Numbered from the stretch's first letter, positions 1 to 7,917 are shown. The stretch is DNA of 41,325 bases from Acidobacteriota bacterium (GCA_021787735.1 JAJYLL010000039.1:1-41325), one strand, 5' to 3'. Program-made: numbers and translations. Notes: generated from the letters alone by a model not told the origin.

Positions 1-30
1 AGTAGGGGCATTAGGGGCGGAAGCTGTGGC

Positions 31-91
31 GTGACGGATGTTTTGGCAGAAAATGACGGATGTTTTGGCACAAGTGACGGAAGTGTTGGCA
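31..91. repeat. Three tandem end repeats, probable transposase-binding sites (equivalent of Mu attR)
   Basis: Three direct copies of TGACGGANGTNTTGGCA start at 32, 54 and 75, so the spacing is 22 and 21 bp, about two helical turns. The same motif occurs in inverted orientation at the other end of the window (41290-41305 and 41163-41179). Mu ends carry 22-bp MuA sites, with R1-R2 directly adjacent at the right end. That arrangement and the repressor at the opposite end make this the biological right end. The exact phage terminus is not certain: a TG at 25-26 is a candidate, but no 5-bp target duplication with the other end was found. Confidence 0.75.
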
Positions 92-374
92 CAACGGCGG
101 GTAGAGACACGAACGCGGCCGCGTGGGGAGGCCACCACCGAGGTCCCGGCCGACACGCCAGCCGCTTGTTCAATCATCTGGGTGCTGCTGCCAGGCGGCC
201 GCTCAGGCACGGAGCCAGAACAGCCGCCCGGTCATTTACAACGCCTGGCCGAAGCCGGGCAAGTTTAAATCACGAGCCACAAGCAAACCGGGCATACTCA
301 CCCGCCGATGGCGATGAGATGGCTGCCACTTTCGCCTTTTCTTCAACAATCTTTGTCCAGCCCGCATTTTTCGC
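92..374. other. Non-coding end region without a recognisable gene
   Basis: Between the end repeats and the promoter at 375 I see no credible gene on either strand. Open frames here lack a ribosome binding site and have arginine- and proline-rich translations typical of GC-rich shadow frames. The stretch is probably spacer between the phage terminus and the rightward cargo genes. Confidence 0.5.
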
Positions 375-422
375 TTGACAAACCCAACAGCTTGGGTTAA
401 CCTGTAACTGTAGATGAGGAGG
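375..422 (+). promoter_or_regulatory. Sigma-70-like promoter with internal palindromic operator for the two plus-strand cargo genes
   Basis: TTGACA at 375-380 is followed by a 17-bp spacer and TAACCT at 398-403. The spacer is filled by an inverted repeat, AACCCAA (381-387) and TTGGGTT (392-398) around a 4-nt centre, which also touches the -10 box. A strong ribosome binding site, GAGGAGG, lies at 416-422 just ahead of the ATG at 427. A dyad between -35 and -10 is a classic position for a repressor site. The regulator is unknown. Confidence 0.6.
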
Positions 423-426
423 CGAC

Positions 427-690
427 ATGAGCAACCTACCAGAACTCGAAGGCAGCGAAAAACAGATCAAGTGGGCCGAGGACATTAGGCAGCGGTTGAT
501 TGCTGACAACGAGGATAACGAAGCAAATAGCACGCTAAAAACAGCTCTCACGGTCACTTCCGCCAAGTGGTGGATTGAGACCAGGAACCTGGACTCGGTC
601 CGATTCGTTATCGCAGTCGGAGAAATCGAGATGGGAGAATCAATTTGGAAGTCGATCGCCGCCGGGGCCGGACGCCGGTACGGACACTGA
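427..690 (+). CDS. Small hypothetical protein (87 aa), cargo gene
   Basis: The ATG follows a good GAGGAGG ribosome binding site and a promoter-like sequence. The 87-residue product is acidic in its first half (residues 4-33, GSEKQIKWAEDIR then an acidic run), with tryptophans near 15, 47, 48 and 73, and ends in a Gly/Arg-rich tail. The opening resembles short phage and plasmid proteins beginning with GSEKQxxWAE, whose function I do not know. It is one of only two genes at this end read towards the structural block, convergent with it, so it is probably expressed independently in the lysogen. No domain is assigned. Confidence 0.7.
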   Translation: MSNLPELEGSEKQIKWAEDIRQRLIADNEDNEANSTLKTALTVTSAKWWIETRNLDSVRFVIAVGEIEMGESIWKSIAAGAGRRYGH

Positions 691-710
691 AATTGAAAAG
701 GAGAAAGAAC

Positions 711-1097
711 ATGCAAGTACCTTCTATCGCAGCCATTACCGTTCGCAGAGATCCTTCGACCTGGCACCATACGCTCGACCCGGGGACGAGGTCGTACAAA
801 ACGCGCGAGGCCGCGGCAACCGCCCTGGTTCAAGCCGCACAAGTTTTGTTGGCCAGCGCGAAAGACGAGCTTAGACGCGCGCACGAGCACCCTTGCGACT
901 CGGGAGACTATTTCCTGACGGCTTTTGATGATGTAGCCATTCCGCCGGACTGTCCGATCTCCGCCCTTCCCAACTCTTACCGCTCGCCAGCGATAGCGTT
1001 CGCAAGCATAGGCGGCAAGTCGAAATCCGAAGCCAAGCGGGCCGCGGCGCGCGGAAACGGGCGCAAGGGCGGCAGGCCGCGAAAATCGAAAGAGTAG
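711..1097 (+). CDS. Small hypothetical protein with basic C-terminal tail (128 aa), cargo gene
   Basis: The start at ATG 711 is chosen because AAAAGGAG lies at the right distance, whereas upstream in-frame starts overlap the preceding gene and have none. The middle (residues about 30-58) is an alanine-rich helix with a repeated YKTREAAATAL/AKDELRRA flavour. The last about 25 residues are strongly basic, with a KSEAKRAAARGNGRKGGRPRKS-like ending, a tail type common in small plasmid and phage proteins that may bind nucleic acid. It follows the 87-aa gene by 20 nt and likely shares its transcript. Function unknown. Confidence 0.7.
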   Translation: MQVPSIAAITVRRDPSTWHHTLDPGTRSYKTREAAATALVQAAQVLLASAKDELRRAHEHPCDSGDYFLTAFDDVAIPPDCPISALPNSYRSPAIAFASIGGKSKSEAKRAAARGNGRKGGRPRKSKE

Positions 1098-1125
1098 CCG
1101 GGATTTCGATCTCTGATTCATATTC

Positions 1126-1293
1126 TCACTGCAGCCGGATCGGGGCCGTGTGGTGCCAGCAGTTCCACCAGCAACGCAGCGGGCAAATTATCCACTGCCT
1201 GGGATCGACGGCCGGCAGCAAGGATATTTCCTCGGCGTACCACATCGCCTCGCCGCACTTGCATTTGCGATCAGCTTTCTGGATAAATTGCAT
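1126..1293 (-). CDS. Cys/Trp-rich microprotein, paralogue of the neighbouring gene (55 aa)
   Basis: This short frame has a near-ideal ribosome binding site (AAGGAGGATGG) before its ATG at 1293. The 55-residue product has a CKCG knuckle at residues 11-14, a second CP at 37-38, and ends WWNCWHHTAPIRLQ. The gene immediately upstream ends WWNFWRHTAPIRQA and begins with a similar CRCG knuckle, so the two are tandem paralogues. The Cys pairs suggest a small zinc-binding fold. It is the last minus-strand gene of the phage. Function unknown. Confidence 0.65.
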   Translation of the reverse strand: MQFIQKADRKCKCGEAMWYAEEISLLPAVDPRQWIICPLRCWWNCWHHTAPIRLQ

Positions 1294-1303
1294 CCATCCT
1301 CCT

Positions 1304-1477
1304 TCACGCCTGGCGGATCGGGGCGGTGTGGCGCCAGAAGTTCCACCAGCGGCGCGCCGGGCAGACGAGCCAAAAACTCACCCACTCGTAGAGGTGGAAG
1401 AGGTCATTGCCCAGGATGGTCCCGCCGCGGCGCTTTTCGACCATCTTCCGGCCGCATCTGCAAATTATCTGCTGCAT
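1304..1477 (-). CDS. Cys/Trp-rich microprotein, paralogue of the neighbouring gene (57 aa)
   Basis: The ATG at 1477 lies directly after the TGA of the beta-helix frame, with GGAG about 7 nt upstream, which suggests translational coupling. The 57-residue product starts MQQIICRCGRKM, carries a second Cys at 39, and ends WWNFWRHTAPIRQA, matching the end of the 55-aa protein 10 nt downstream. CxC...C spacing suggests a zinc knuckle. The pair probably arose by tandem duplication. No family is recognised. Confidence 0.65.
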   Translation of the reverse strand: MQQIICRCGRKMVEKRRGGTILGNDLFHLYEWVSFWLVCPARRWWNFWRHTAPIRQA

Positions 1478-1957
1478 TCAAAACTCCGACGACAATCCAA
1501 AATAGGAGTTGGTCAGGTCGCCGGCGGGCATCGAGTTGGAGATGCCTGCCTGGTTCCGCTGATTGATCGACACATTGCCCGTCACGGAGAGCCTGTCGAT
1601 AACGCCGCCCCGGCCGCCGTTGGTGAGCGCCAGCATCACCTCGGACGTGGGGCTGGCCTGGTCATCCCACGCGATGTTGTTCGCGATCACGATGCCCTGA
1701 ATTTCGTTCGAACTGGGGTTGACCGCAATGGCGGCATTGCCCGCGACTTCCTGCGACGAGTCGCCGACGGAGTTGCCGATGATGAAGATGTCGCGAGCAA
1801 CCGTGCCCGCGCGCCCGTTGTAAACCAAAATGCCCGTCGAGCCTGATTTATAGACCCGGCAGTTAACAATCCAAATGTCGCTGCCGAGCGGCCCAATGCC
1901 TTCCGCCGAATGGCCGCTGGTGCCAGAGACCTCGCAGTCAACAACCCGGACGTGCAT
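1478..1957 (-). CDS. C-terminal part of a right-handed beta-helix protein (separated by an apparent frameshift)
   Basis: The product has repeated short beta rungs of the type VRVVDCEVSG, IWIVNCRVYKSGSTGI, IFIIGNSVGD, IVIANNIAWDD and LSVTGNVS. This is the pattern of pectate-lyase-like right-handed beta-helices found in phage tail spikes and exported glycan-binding proteins. ATG 1957 has no clear ribosome binding site, and the frame begins where the preceding gene's beta-helix sequence degenerates. It is therefore better read as the C-terminal half of the gene at 1687-2460 after a one-base shift near 1960-1990. It could instead be a separately translated module. Confidence 0.65.
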   Translation of the reverse strand: MHVRVVDCEVSGTSGHSAEGIGPLGSDIWIVNCRVYKSGSTGILVYNGRAGTVARDIFIIGNSVGDSSQEVAGNAAIAVNPSSNEIQGIVIANNIAWDDQASPTSEVMLALTNGGRGGVIDRLSVTGNVSINQRNQAGISNSMPAGDLTNSYFGLSSEF

Positions 1958-2460
1958 AGGAAGCGCCGCAGGGCTGTCGCAACGCCTCCGGCCGTGATGG
2001 CCGTGCTGCCGTCGCCAATCAGCGCGTCGTCTCTCCCGGTCACGGGGATTCCAGACCCCGAATAGCTTAACTGGCAGTTCACGAAAATCACCGTCACATG
2101 GCTCTGTGGAATTGAGACCGGCGAGAGGCTTGATCCCACCAGGCCCTGCAAAAGCAGCGCTCCGCCAGAAATGGGCAGCGAATTCAGATCAGTTTGGAGC
2201 TCCGACGCGCTCAGGACAGCGATCCAAGGCGTTGCTGTCGGCGTGCCCGCTGCGTCCGCTCGGGAAGGGCCGGAGGCCGCTGCCAAAAGCAAAATGATTA
2301 AGGCCACAACTCTTTTCTTCAAACGTTTTCTCTCTCCTTCTTCGCGACTGCCATGCGGCTTACCCTTAGTGCGAGATCGCTCCAGCCGCACGGACGCAAG
2401 TGCGAAGATCAAAAGCGACACGAAAGTAAAACCGATAACGCACACAAAAAAGGCATCCAT
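1687..2460 (-). CDS. N-terminal part of an exported beta-helix protein; 3' part of the frame is out of register
   Basis: The frame opens with a membrane segment (residues 4-24), then a charged stretch and a second hydrophobic stretch. The second stretch begins with KKRVVALIILLLAAAS and ends ADAAG, a typical Sec signal peptide. An internal TTG at 2322 preceded by GGAGAG could therefore be the start of the exported protein, leaving 2323-2460 as a tiny membrane-protein reading. Beta-helix-like sequence follows to about residue 165 (near 1965). After that this frame becomes arginine/serine-rich nonsense while the other frame continues the beta-helix. It is a frameshifted tail-spike-type gene or a sequencing error. 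Confidence 0.5.
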   Translation of the reverse strand: MDAFFVCVIGFTFVSLLIFALASVRLERSRTKGKPHGSREEGERKRLKKRVVALIILLLAAASGPSRADAAGTPTATPWIAVLSASELQTDLNSLPISGGALLLQGLVGSSLSPVSIPQSHVTVIFVNCQLSYSGSGIPVTGRDDALIGDGSTAITAGGVATALRRFLCTSGLLTARSLAPAAIRRKALGRSAATFGLLTAGSINQARRAFWFTTGARARLLATSSSSATPSATRRRKSRAMPPLRSTPVRTKFRAS

Positions 2461-2466
2461 ATTCCC

Positions 2467-2817
2467 TCATTTTCCCACCATCAAGTTATGTCCACCCGCA
2501 AACAGATGAACCCCAATCACCGCACCTTGCAGCGCAAAAGCAATGCGCCCGTGGTGCTCTTTCAGCCGGTGCGCCCAATAATTCACCCCCACCGCGCCCA
2601 GCGCCATCACCGGGAAGATTGCCGGAGTGCTCGCCATGGGTTGCAGGAACGGGTTCGCCTCATAGCAGCGGTTACCGCAGTCCCGCAGCGCCACGTAAGT
2701 CGTCGCCCCATCGAACTCCGAGGCCGCATAGACAGCCACGTCGAGCGCCTTCTGCTTCCGGCTCGCTGCCATGAGCGGGGTTGCTGCCAGTAAGATTGTC
2801 AGGAGCAGCGTCCTCAT
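2467..2817 (-). CDS. Exported or membrane protein of unknown function (116 aa)
   Basis: The product begins MRTLLLTILLAATPLMAAS, a clear signal peptide. A stretch with three Cys and Tyr follows (TTYVALRDCGNRCYEANPF, residues 40-58), then two hydrophobic segments (about 65-80 and 95-112). The pattern (an 'ANPFLQP' loop followed by membrane helices) resembles small DUF5658-like membrane proteins, but I am not sure. It overlaps the end of the tail-spike gene by 4 nt, so the two are co-translated. Confidence 0.65.
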   Translation of the reverse strand: MRTLLLTILLAATPLMAASRKQKALDVAVYAASEFDGATTYVALRDCGNRCYEANPFLQPMASTPAIFPVMALGAVGVNYWAHRLKEHHGRIAFALQGAVIGVHLFAGGHNLMVGK

Positions 2818-5231
2818 TGCACCCTCAATCCTGTATCAACCGCCGTTCCACCTGAGCATCCAGCAGACGACATCGTGAGGTTGTTAGCATTCGTCCCGCC
2901 GCTGCATCGGTACAGAATGTTCGACCCGCCCCCCACTGCGAGCGTTCCTGCAATCGACGCGTCTCCTGTGCTATTGCGCGTGGGAGCGGTATAAGCAATG
3001 GTCGAGCCGAAGTCGTATACACCCATCGAGCGATTCTTCCAGCCAACCGTTGAGCCGGTCTGGTCAATGGCGTGGGCCGAGTCACCTCGCAGCACGTCAA
3101 AGGTCCGGCAACCGTCAGGCAGGGTGTAGGCGATGGACATGTAACTTGAAGTGCCCGTGACCGTCAAACCGGTGCCCGTGCCACCTGTCGTGGTGAAAGT
3201 GGATGAATCGCCATATCCGCTGCGAATGACTGTCCGATACGCACTGCCGGGCGTCGTAACTGAAAGCCCGGTAACGGCACCACCCGCGCCGACCGAATTC
3301 ACGGTAAGCTGCGCAGTGCCGCTTCCCCCAGTCACGGTCACAACATCGTTCACGACGTAGCCAGTCCCGCCCGCGACTGGCGTAGCCGTCAGCCACGCAC
3401 CCAGGGCCGAGGGCCCGTTAACAGGGGACGAAAAGGTTCCAGGTGCTGTAGCTCCGGAGTTCGCGTCGTGGCAAACCATCCCGTAGGTGTAAGAGGTCGT
3501 GCCGCTACCAGCGCCAACAGCGACCGTTGGGGTTGGAGCCGACAACTGAGCAGTGGAGATGCGCCCCGAGTCAGCAACGCCGCTGAATGGCTCAGAGAGT
3601 CCCACCTTCCAGTCGCCGTGGCCGGAGTATCCGTAGATAGTTCCTTGTATGAGCGCTTCGTTCGGTCCGTCTGCATAGAGCGCTATCGCTCCTGGAACAT
3701 TGCCGTCGTCATAATAGTTGTGTCCCCCAAAGAAAATATAGCTGCCCACTCCCATCGAGTTCGGGGGCGCTCCCGGCCCCCACACAAAATTACTCGCAGG
3801 ACCCCCATAAACGCCGGAGGAGCCAGTACAATAAGCAGGTAAATAGGTCGCCCCGTTCGTCGAAAAGAAAGAACCCGCGACGTAATTTCCCGTACCGCAA
3901 ATGTAGTCCCCACCCCCAGCTTCCTCATAGGGGTTGATGACGTAATCGCCACCTGTACTCAGCAGCAGCATGTAGGCGGAAACCCGCAGGTCAACTTTCA
4001 ATCCTGTACCGCTGCCGGTCAATGCTGTGGTGGCCACGCTCTGCACGTTGGTATAAGTTGTGCCCGGCGTCGTCACCGTTAGCCCCGTCACCGCGCCGCT
4101 TGAAACCGAAGCTACCGTCAGAACGGCTGTGCTGTCGCCTCCCGTGGGCCGTACCGTATCACCGACGTTATAACCTGTTCCGGCATTGTTTCCGTCAGGG
4201 CCGGAATAAAGGATTGCGCCTGTGGAACTGGCATTGCTCTCAAAATCCAGGTAGCTCCAGGTGAACATCATCGTGCCGGTGTCCCACAGCCCGATTGCGC
4301 CGCCGATTCTCCCCTGTGTCCACTGGTTTGAGTTCACACCAAAAGCGTACCCACTGTCGTTCTTGGTCTTGATTCCGGTGGTCGCTCCGCTCGAATCCAC
4401 ACGATCAAACTTCACGTAGCAGATGCACCCATGCTGGCTGTCGATGAGCGTACCGATGTCCGCTCCGCCGGTAATCAAGTCCGAAAAAGTGCTCCCCGAA
4501 ACGTCTGCGCCGGTTGTGCCGTCCGGGTTCTTGCCGCCCACCATGAGCGTGACCGAGCCGGATTGAACTGTGCCTGTATCGCTGATCGAAAATCCCGAAA
4601 GGTGGACGTTCGTTACCGGGCTTGTCGAACCTTGCTGCACCGCCGTCACGTCTGAAGGCCCGGAGATAATCGTCACTCCTGGGCCTTGTCCGATGACGGT
4701 TGCATCAGAGTTGTAAATGATCTGCGCACTCTTGCCCGTCGCAACAATGGTGTCCCGCGTGATCGTGCCCAGCGGCCAGAGCAGGGTGACAGGGTGTATG
4801 TTGTCGCCCACCGTCAGGTTGGCTGTTCCGATGTGGCAACTCGTCGGGCAGACAAACCCGCGAGCGTCCACCGTGCCACCACCCGCCGCATAAGCCGCCG
4901 TCAGCGCCGCTGCTATTTTGGCTCCCATGTCCGCGCCGGTGTAGTCGGTAGCATAAAGTACCCCGTTGAATCTATTCAGGTATCCGCCAAAAAGGGAATC
5001 GGTATAGGAGCAATTCAGAACGGGAGTCGTCGTCGGCGTAGCCACCGTGCAATTCCACCAGGTAGGCAGCGTTCCCGTCCCAAAGTTGGTTAGTCCGCCT
5101 GTGGATGTTACGGGTGCCACCCAGCCACTACGGCTTAGGACGTAGTTACTCGGAGAGGTTGTTTGGTCCATCCCGACTTGCCCAAAAGCCGTATGGGCAA
5201 AGAACAATAAGATAATTAGTATTCTTTTCAT
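2814..5231 (-). CDS. Tail spike with pectate-lyase-type beta-helix and duplicated Gly-rich modules (805 aa)
   Basis: Residues 1-18 form a signal-peptide-like start (MKRILIILLFFAHTAFG). Residues 95-130 carry DYTGADMGAKIAAAL...GGGTVDARGF, the usual entry of the Pectate_lyase_3 fold of phage tail spikes. Beta-helix rungs follow to about 340. Two related Gly/Thr/Val-rich modules lie at about 350-413 and 621-692, each with GYxVxDxV, TGG, LTVxSV, AVTGLxVTTPG and GTGL elements. The likely role is binding or degrading a surface polysaccharide. A secretion signal is unusual for a virion protein assembled in the cytoplasm. It follows the fibre gene by 4 nt. Confidence 0.8.
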   Translation of the reverse strand: MKRILIILLFFAHTAFGQVGMDQTTSPSNYVLSRSGWVAPVTSTGGLTNFGTGTLPTWWNCTVATPTTTPVLNCSYTDSLFGGYLNRFNGVLYATDYTGADMGAKIAAALTAAYAAGGGTVDARGFVCPTSCHIGTANLTVGDNIHPVTLLWPLGTITRDTIVATGKSAQIIYNSDATVIGQGPGVTIISGPSDVTAVQQGSTSPVTNVHLSGFSISDTGTVQSGSVTLMVGGKNPDGTTGADVSGSTFSDLITGGADIGTLIDSQHGCICYVKFDRVDSSGATTGIKTKNDSGYAFGVNSNQWTQGRIGGAIGLWDTGTMMFTWSYLDFESNASSTGAILYSGPDGNNAGTGYNVGDTVRPTGGDSTAVLTVASVSSGAVTGLTVTTPGTTYTNVQSVATTALTGSGTGLKVDLRVSAYMLLLSTGGDYVINPYEEAGGGDYICGTGNYVAGSFFSTNGATYLPAYCTGSSGVYGGPASNFVWGPGAPPNSMGVGSYIFFGGHNYYDDGNVPGAIALYADGPNEALIQGTIYGYSGHGDWKVGLSEPFSGVADSGRISTAQLSAPTPTVAVGAGSGTTSYTYGMVCHDANSGATAPGTFSSPVNGPSALGAWLTATPVAGGTGYVVNDVVTVTGGSGTAQLTVNSVGAGGAVTGLSVTTPGSAYRTVIRSGYGDSSTFTTTGGTGTGLTVTGTSSYMSIAYTLPDGCRTFDVLRGDSAHAIDQTGSTVGWKNRSMGVYDFGSTIAYTAPTRNSTGDASIAGTLAVGGGSNILYRCSGGTNANNLTMSSAGCSGGTAVDTGLRVQ

Positions 5232-5235
5232 GTTC

Positions 5236-6915
5236 TTATGGGTATGTTACGTTCACGTTCGCCGTGTGGCCAAAGTAATTTGTTCCGTCAAAGTCAAACG
5301 ACTGCAACGAATAGGTGTTTATGGTCGATCCTGGACTGGTAAAGCCCTTGACGTTGGAGGAAACGCCAGAAACCGTGTAGGCCGTTCCACCTTGAAACCA
5401 AATAAAAGTCACACGCTGTCCCGACGGCGAGCCGCTCAGAGCAAGACTGGTCACATTTCCAGTCAAAGTTATTTTTGCAATGTCCCCGTTGGAAAAGTTA
5501 ACGGCGCAGGCCCCGCTGCAATTTTGAGTGATGATCCCGTGGCCGACTCCGCTCCCGAATGACACCCCTATGATTGAATTACCCGCGTCGTGGGCCTGAA
5601 AGGTCTCGCTCCCAGGATAAAAGTCCAGACGGTTCCCACCGACGGCAGCCATCTGGACAATGCCGCCGTTATTCGATCCAGAGACAACCTTCAGGTAAGT
5701 CTGGTTATTATTTCCATTGGCAAGAAGTTGCAAAATTGAGGAAGCGGTTCCCGGATTCGGAGCTTGGATTGTGCCGTTAGCTTGAATCACCCCCGTCCCA
5801 CTCGGCGTGAGCGTGACAGGCTGGTTCGTGCCACCGGCGGCGACGTTGATGGACCCGCTCGCCCCGGTAATCTGTCCGCCGCCCGGCAAGCCAATAGGCG
5901 AAGGAAGCTGCAAGATGTTCGAGTTGTCGATATAGATGCAGATGTCCGCCGAGTTCGCCGCGTTACGCCAGCAGACCTGATCGGTGTTGTTGGCCAGCCG
6001 AACTGCTCCAGAAGCAGCAGGGTTGGCCGTGGTGCTGATCACCGTATTCGCGGTGGTCGCAGCTGTCGCAGTGGCGGCGTTGCCGGTTGTGTTCTGGTTC
6101 CAGGTCGGCACGGTACCGGAGAGCTGAGAGTAAGGGAGCGAAAGCGACGGCAGCGATGCTAGAGTCGAGTTCGACGTGGCCGTGATGTTGGCTGCAGTTC
6201 CCGTGGTATTTTGGTTAAGCGTCGGGAAGCTCGTCAGGTTCGCCGCACTCACCGCTGGCAGTGCGCCGGCGGAAGTGAGCTGCACAAGATCATTTGCGGC
6301 TGTTCCAACCTGGTAAGGCGTTCCCCACGCCGTGCCGGTCCAGTTGGTCACGCCGGCGGCGCCAGGCGCCGTTCCGCACGCGCCACCCGCATCTTCCAGC
6401 ACCGTCGAAGTAAACCACTTCACGCAGTTCCCAGCAGTGATGCTGCCAATATAGGTGGGCACGCTGATGGCCTGAAGGTTGCTCACGTTCGGTGGGGCAT
6501 AAGAGATGACGGCAGCGCGCGTGACCGGCGTGCCCGAGGTGGGAACCACCCAAATTTCTGTATACCAGGCGGTCCCTGCCAACTTAAACTCTGCCGTGTA
6601 GTAGCTCCCGCTGGGGCTCGACCCGGCATTCGGCACCAGGGCTACGCTGAAGGCCCCAGCAGTGACCGTGGCTGTGATCGCAACTCCCTTGCCCACAATC
6701 GTTCCGTCAGCAGCCGTAAAGCTCCACGGGGAGGAAACGGTGACGCTGCCGTCCAGCAGGCTGCCATCCGGCGCGTGCACCGTGTCGGCCACGGTAGTTT
6801 TCACTTGGGCGAGCGCAGGAGCCGGAAGCCAGAAGCCAGAAGCCAGGACAAAGGCCAGGAACAAAGCTCCGTGCAGGGGCTTTGCAATTCGTAATTTGTA
6901 ATTCCTAGTTCGCAT
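5236..6915 (-). CDS. Tail fibre-like protein with signal-peptide-like N-terminus (559 aa)
   Basis: The protein is low in charge and rich in Thr, Ser, Gly and Ala. It has repeated NQNTTGTAANITATSNSTL and WNQNTTGNAATATAATTA segments (about residues 235-290), typical of phage fibre shafts, and a C-terminal Gly-rich beta region. The N-terminus reads MRTRNYKLRIAKP then a hydrophobic run ending LPAPALAQ, which looks like a cleavable signal peptide. DNA for this part is made of two repeat strings (6820-6847 and 6884-6913), so the export-like leader may be repeat-derived. It starts one base from the end of the upstream fibre gene. Confidence 0.75.
   Translation of the reverse strand: MRTRNYKLRIAKPLHGALFLAFVLASGFWLPAPALAQVKTTVADTVHAPDGSLLDGSVTVSSPWSFTAADGTIVGKGVAITATVTAGAFSVALVPNAGSSPSGSYYTAEFKLAGTAWYTEIWVVPTSGTPVTRAAVISYAPPNVSNLQAISVPTYIGSITAGNCVKWFTSTVLEDAGGACGTAPGAAGVTNWTGTAWGTPYQVGTAANDLVQLTSAGALPAVSAANLTSFPTLNQNTTGTAANITATSNSTLASLPSLSLPYSQLSGTVPTWNQNTTGNAATATAATTANTVISTTANPAASGAVRLANNTDQVCWRNAANSADICIYIDNSNILQLPSPIGLPGGGQITGASGSINVAAGGTNQPVTLTPSGTGVIQANGTIQAPNPGTASSILQLLANGNNNQTYLKVVSGSNNGGIVQMAAVGGNRLDFYPGSETFQAHDAGNSIIGVSFGSGVGHGIITQNCSGACAVNFSNGDIAKITLTGNVTSLALSGSPSGQRVTFIWFQGGTAYTVSGVSSNVKGFTSPGSTINTYSLQSFDFDGTNYFGHTANVNVTYP
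6820..6847. repeat. Period-10 repeat string (AGAAGCCAGA type) inside the tail-fibre leader
   Basis: The plus strand reads GCCGGAAGCCAGAAGCCAG with units of 10 bp. It is in frame in the fibre gene and encodes the hydrophobic core of its apparent signal peptide (residues about 22-32). It is one of several decameric strings scattered through the phage. Confidence 0.6.
6884..6913. repeat. AATTCGTAATTTGTAATTC repeat string at the start of the tail-fibre gene
   Basis: AT-rich near-decameric units in an otherwise GC-rich region. The string supplies the first codons of the fibre gene (RNYKLRI). The same family occurs at 29905, 30950, 32767, 33174, 33955 and 34716. Confidence 0.7.
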
Positions 6916-7914
6916 TTACAAAGCCTCCAGGCGCAGATGGATTGCAAACTGCATGGCCGTGGCCCCGACCGAGGCATAGCCGCTGGTGGAAAAGCTGATG
7001 CTTGTCGCGGCCTTGGCGTTCACCACGGCAAGCGCCTGCGCCAGCGTGGTGAGCAGATTGCCCGCGTTGGTGGCCGTGATGTCCAGGCTTTGGGCGGTCG
7101 AGTTGTCGGCGTCCGTCCATGCGATTGTCACCTTGGGCAGCGTGCTGGAAGTCGTCGCTGCCTGCGTCACCGCCAGATACGCCGCCAGGCGATAAAGGCC
7201 GCCGGCCCCCGCAGGCACGGCGTAGAGTACCGTCGCGCCAATGTCCGCCGCCTGCGCGGTGAGATCGCTTGCCGCAACCTTGCGGATGGCACTGGCAGGC
7301 AGGTCTGCGACATTGAGCACGCGGAAGGCGGGATCTGCAGCCGCGCCGGTAACCGGACCGCCCAGGAACTGATTGGCAGACGCCGGCGCACCCGGCAGAT
7401 CACTTGCCACAAGCGCTCTCGCCGCCGGATAGGCGTCCGGGCCGGTTGCGGGCCCTGCCAGCACCTTGCCGGCCGCCACCAGGCCAAACGTCTGGTTGAA
7501 GTGCGTGCGCTTGTCGGTAACGCTGGTGATGGCCGTCGCGCCCGTAACCACCACGGCGACGGGGAGCTGCCCCGGCAAGAAGCCAGTGGTGTTAAACGCG
7601 GGCTGCAGGCTGCTGGCGGGATCGAGATAAACGTAGCAAGTGCTCGCTGCCGTCAGCGCCAGCGTGCCGCCGGCGTAGGAAGTGAGCACGCCATTCAGAA
7701 AGCCTTTGCCGGACGCAATGTTCAGCGTTAGAAGTGAGCCGGCCGTGGGCGTAAATCCGAAATTCGCAGCCGCGATTGCGTTGCTCACGTCTGTCGAATC
7801 CTGCAGCAGGCTGTCGATGATGGACCAGTTGTTGTCCACGTCCGTTTCATAGGACGCGCCGTGCTGAGGCTGCACAATGCTTTTTCGCGGAAGGACAGTT
7901 CGTACAAGCGCCAT
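6916..7914 (-). CDS. Tail fibre or tail-tip protein (332 aa)
   Basis: The N-terminus MALVRTVLPRKSIVQPQHGASYETDVDNNWSIID is of a type seen in phage fibre proteins that attach to the tail tip, with an initial attachment domain of about 60 residues. The remainder is Ala/Thr/Val-rich beta structure with few charges. It lies between a small tail protein and the main fibre in a tight minus-strand series (1-3 nt gaps). No enzymatic motif is visible. The assignment rests on context and composition. Confidence 0.65.
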   Translation of the reverse strand: MALVRTVLPRKSIVQPQHGASYETDVDNNWSIIDSLLQDSTDVSNAIAAANFGFTPTAGSLLTLNIASGKGFLNGVLTSYAGGTLALTAASTCYVYLDPASSLQPAFNTTGFLPGQLPVAVVVTGATAITSVTDKRTHFNQTFGLVAAGKVLAGPATGPDAYPAARALVASDLPGAPASANQFLGGPVTGAAADPAFRVLNVADLPASAIRKVAASDLTAQAADIGATVLYAVPAGAGGLYRLAAYLAVTQAATTSSTLPKVTIAWTDADNSTAQSLDITATNAGNLLTTLAQALAVVNAKAATSISFSTSGYASVGATAMQFAIHLRLEAL

Positions 7915-7917
7915 GTG

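Noticed and set aside
32..91. CRISPR-like array at the left end
   Set aside because: Three copies at 21-22 bp spacing leave spacers of only about 5 bp, and the inverted copies at the other end identify them as transposase sites.
270..1121. A 283-codon minus-strand frame at the left end
   Set aside because: It is antisense to two genes with promoter and good ribosome binding sites, and its translation is arginine/serine-rich with no recognisable domain.
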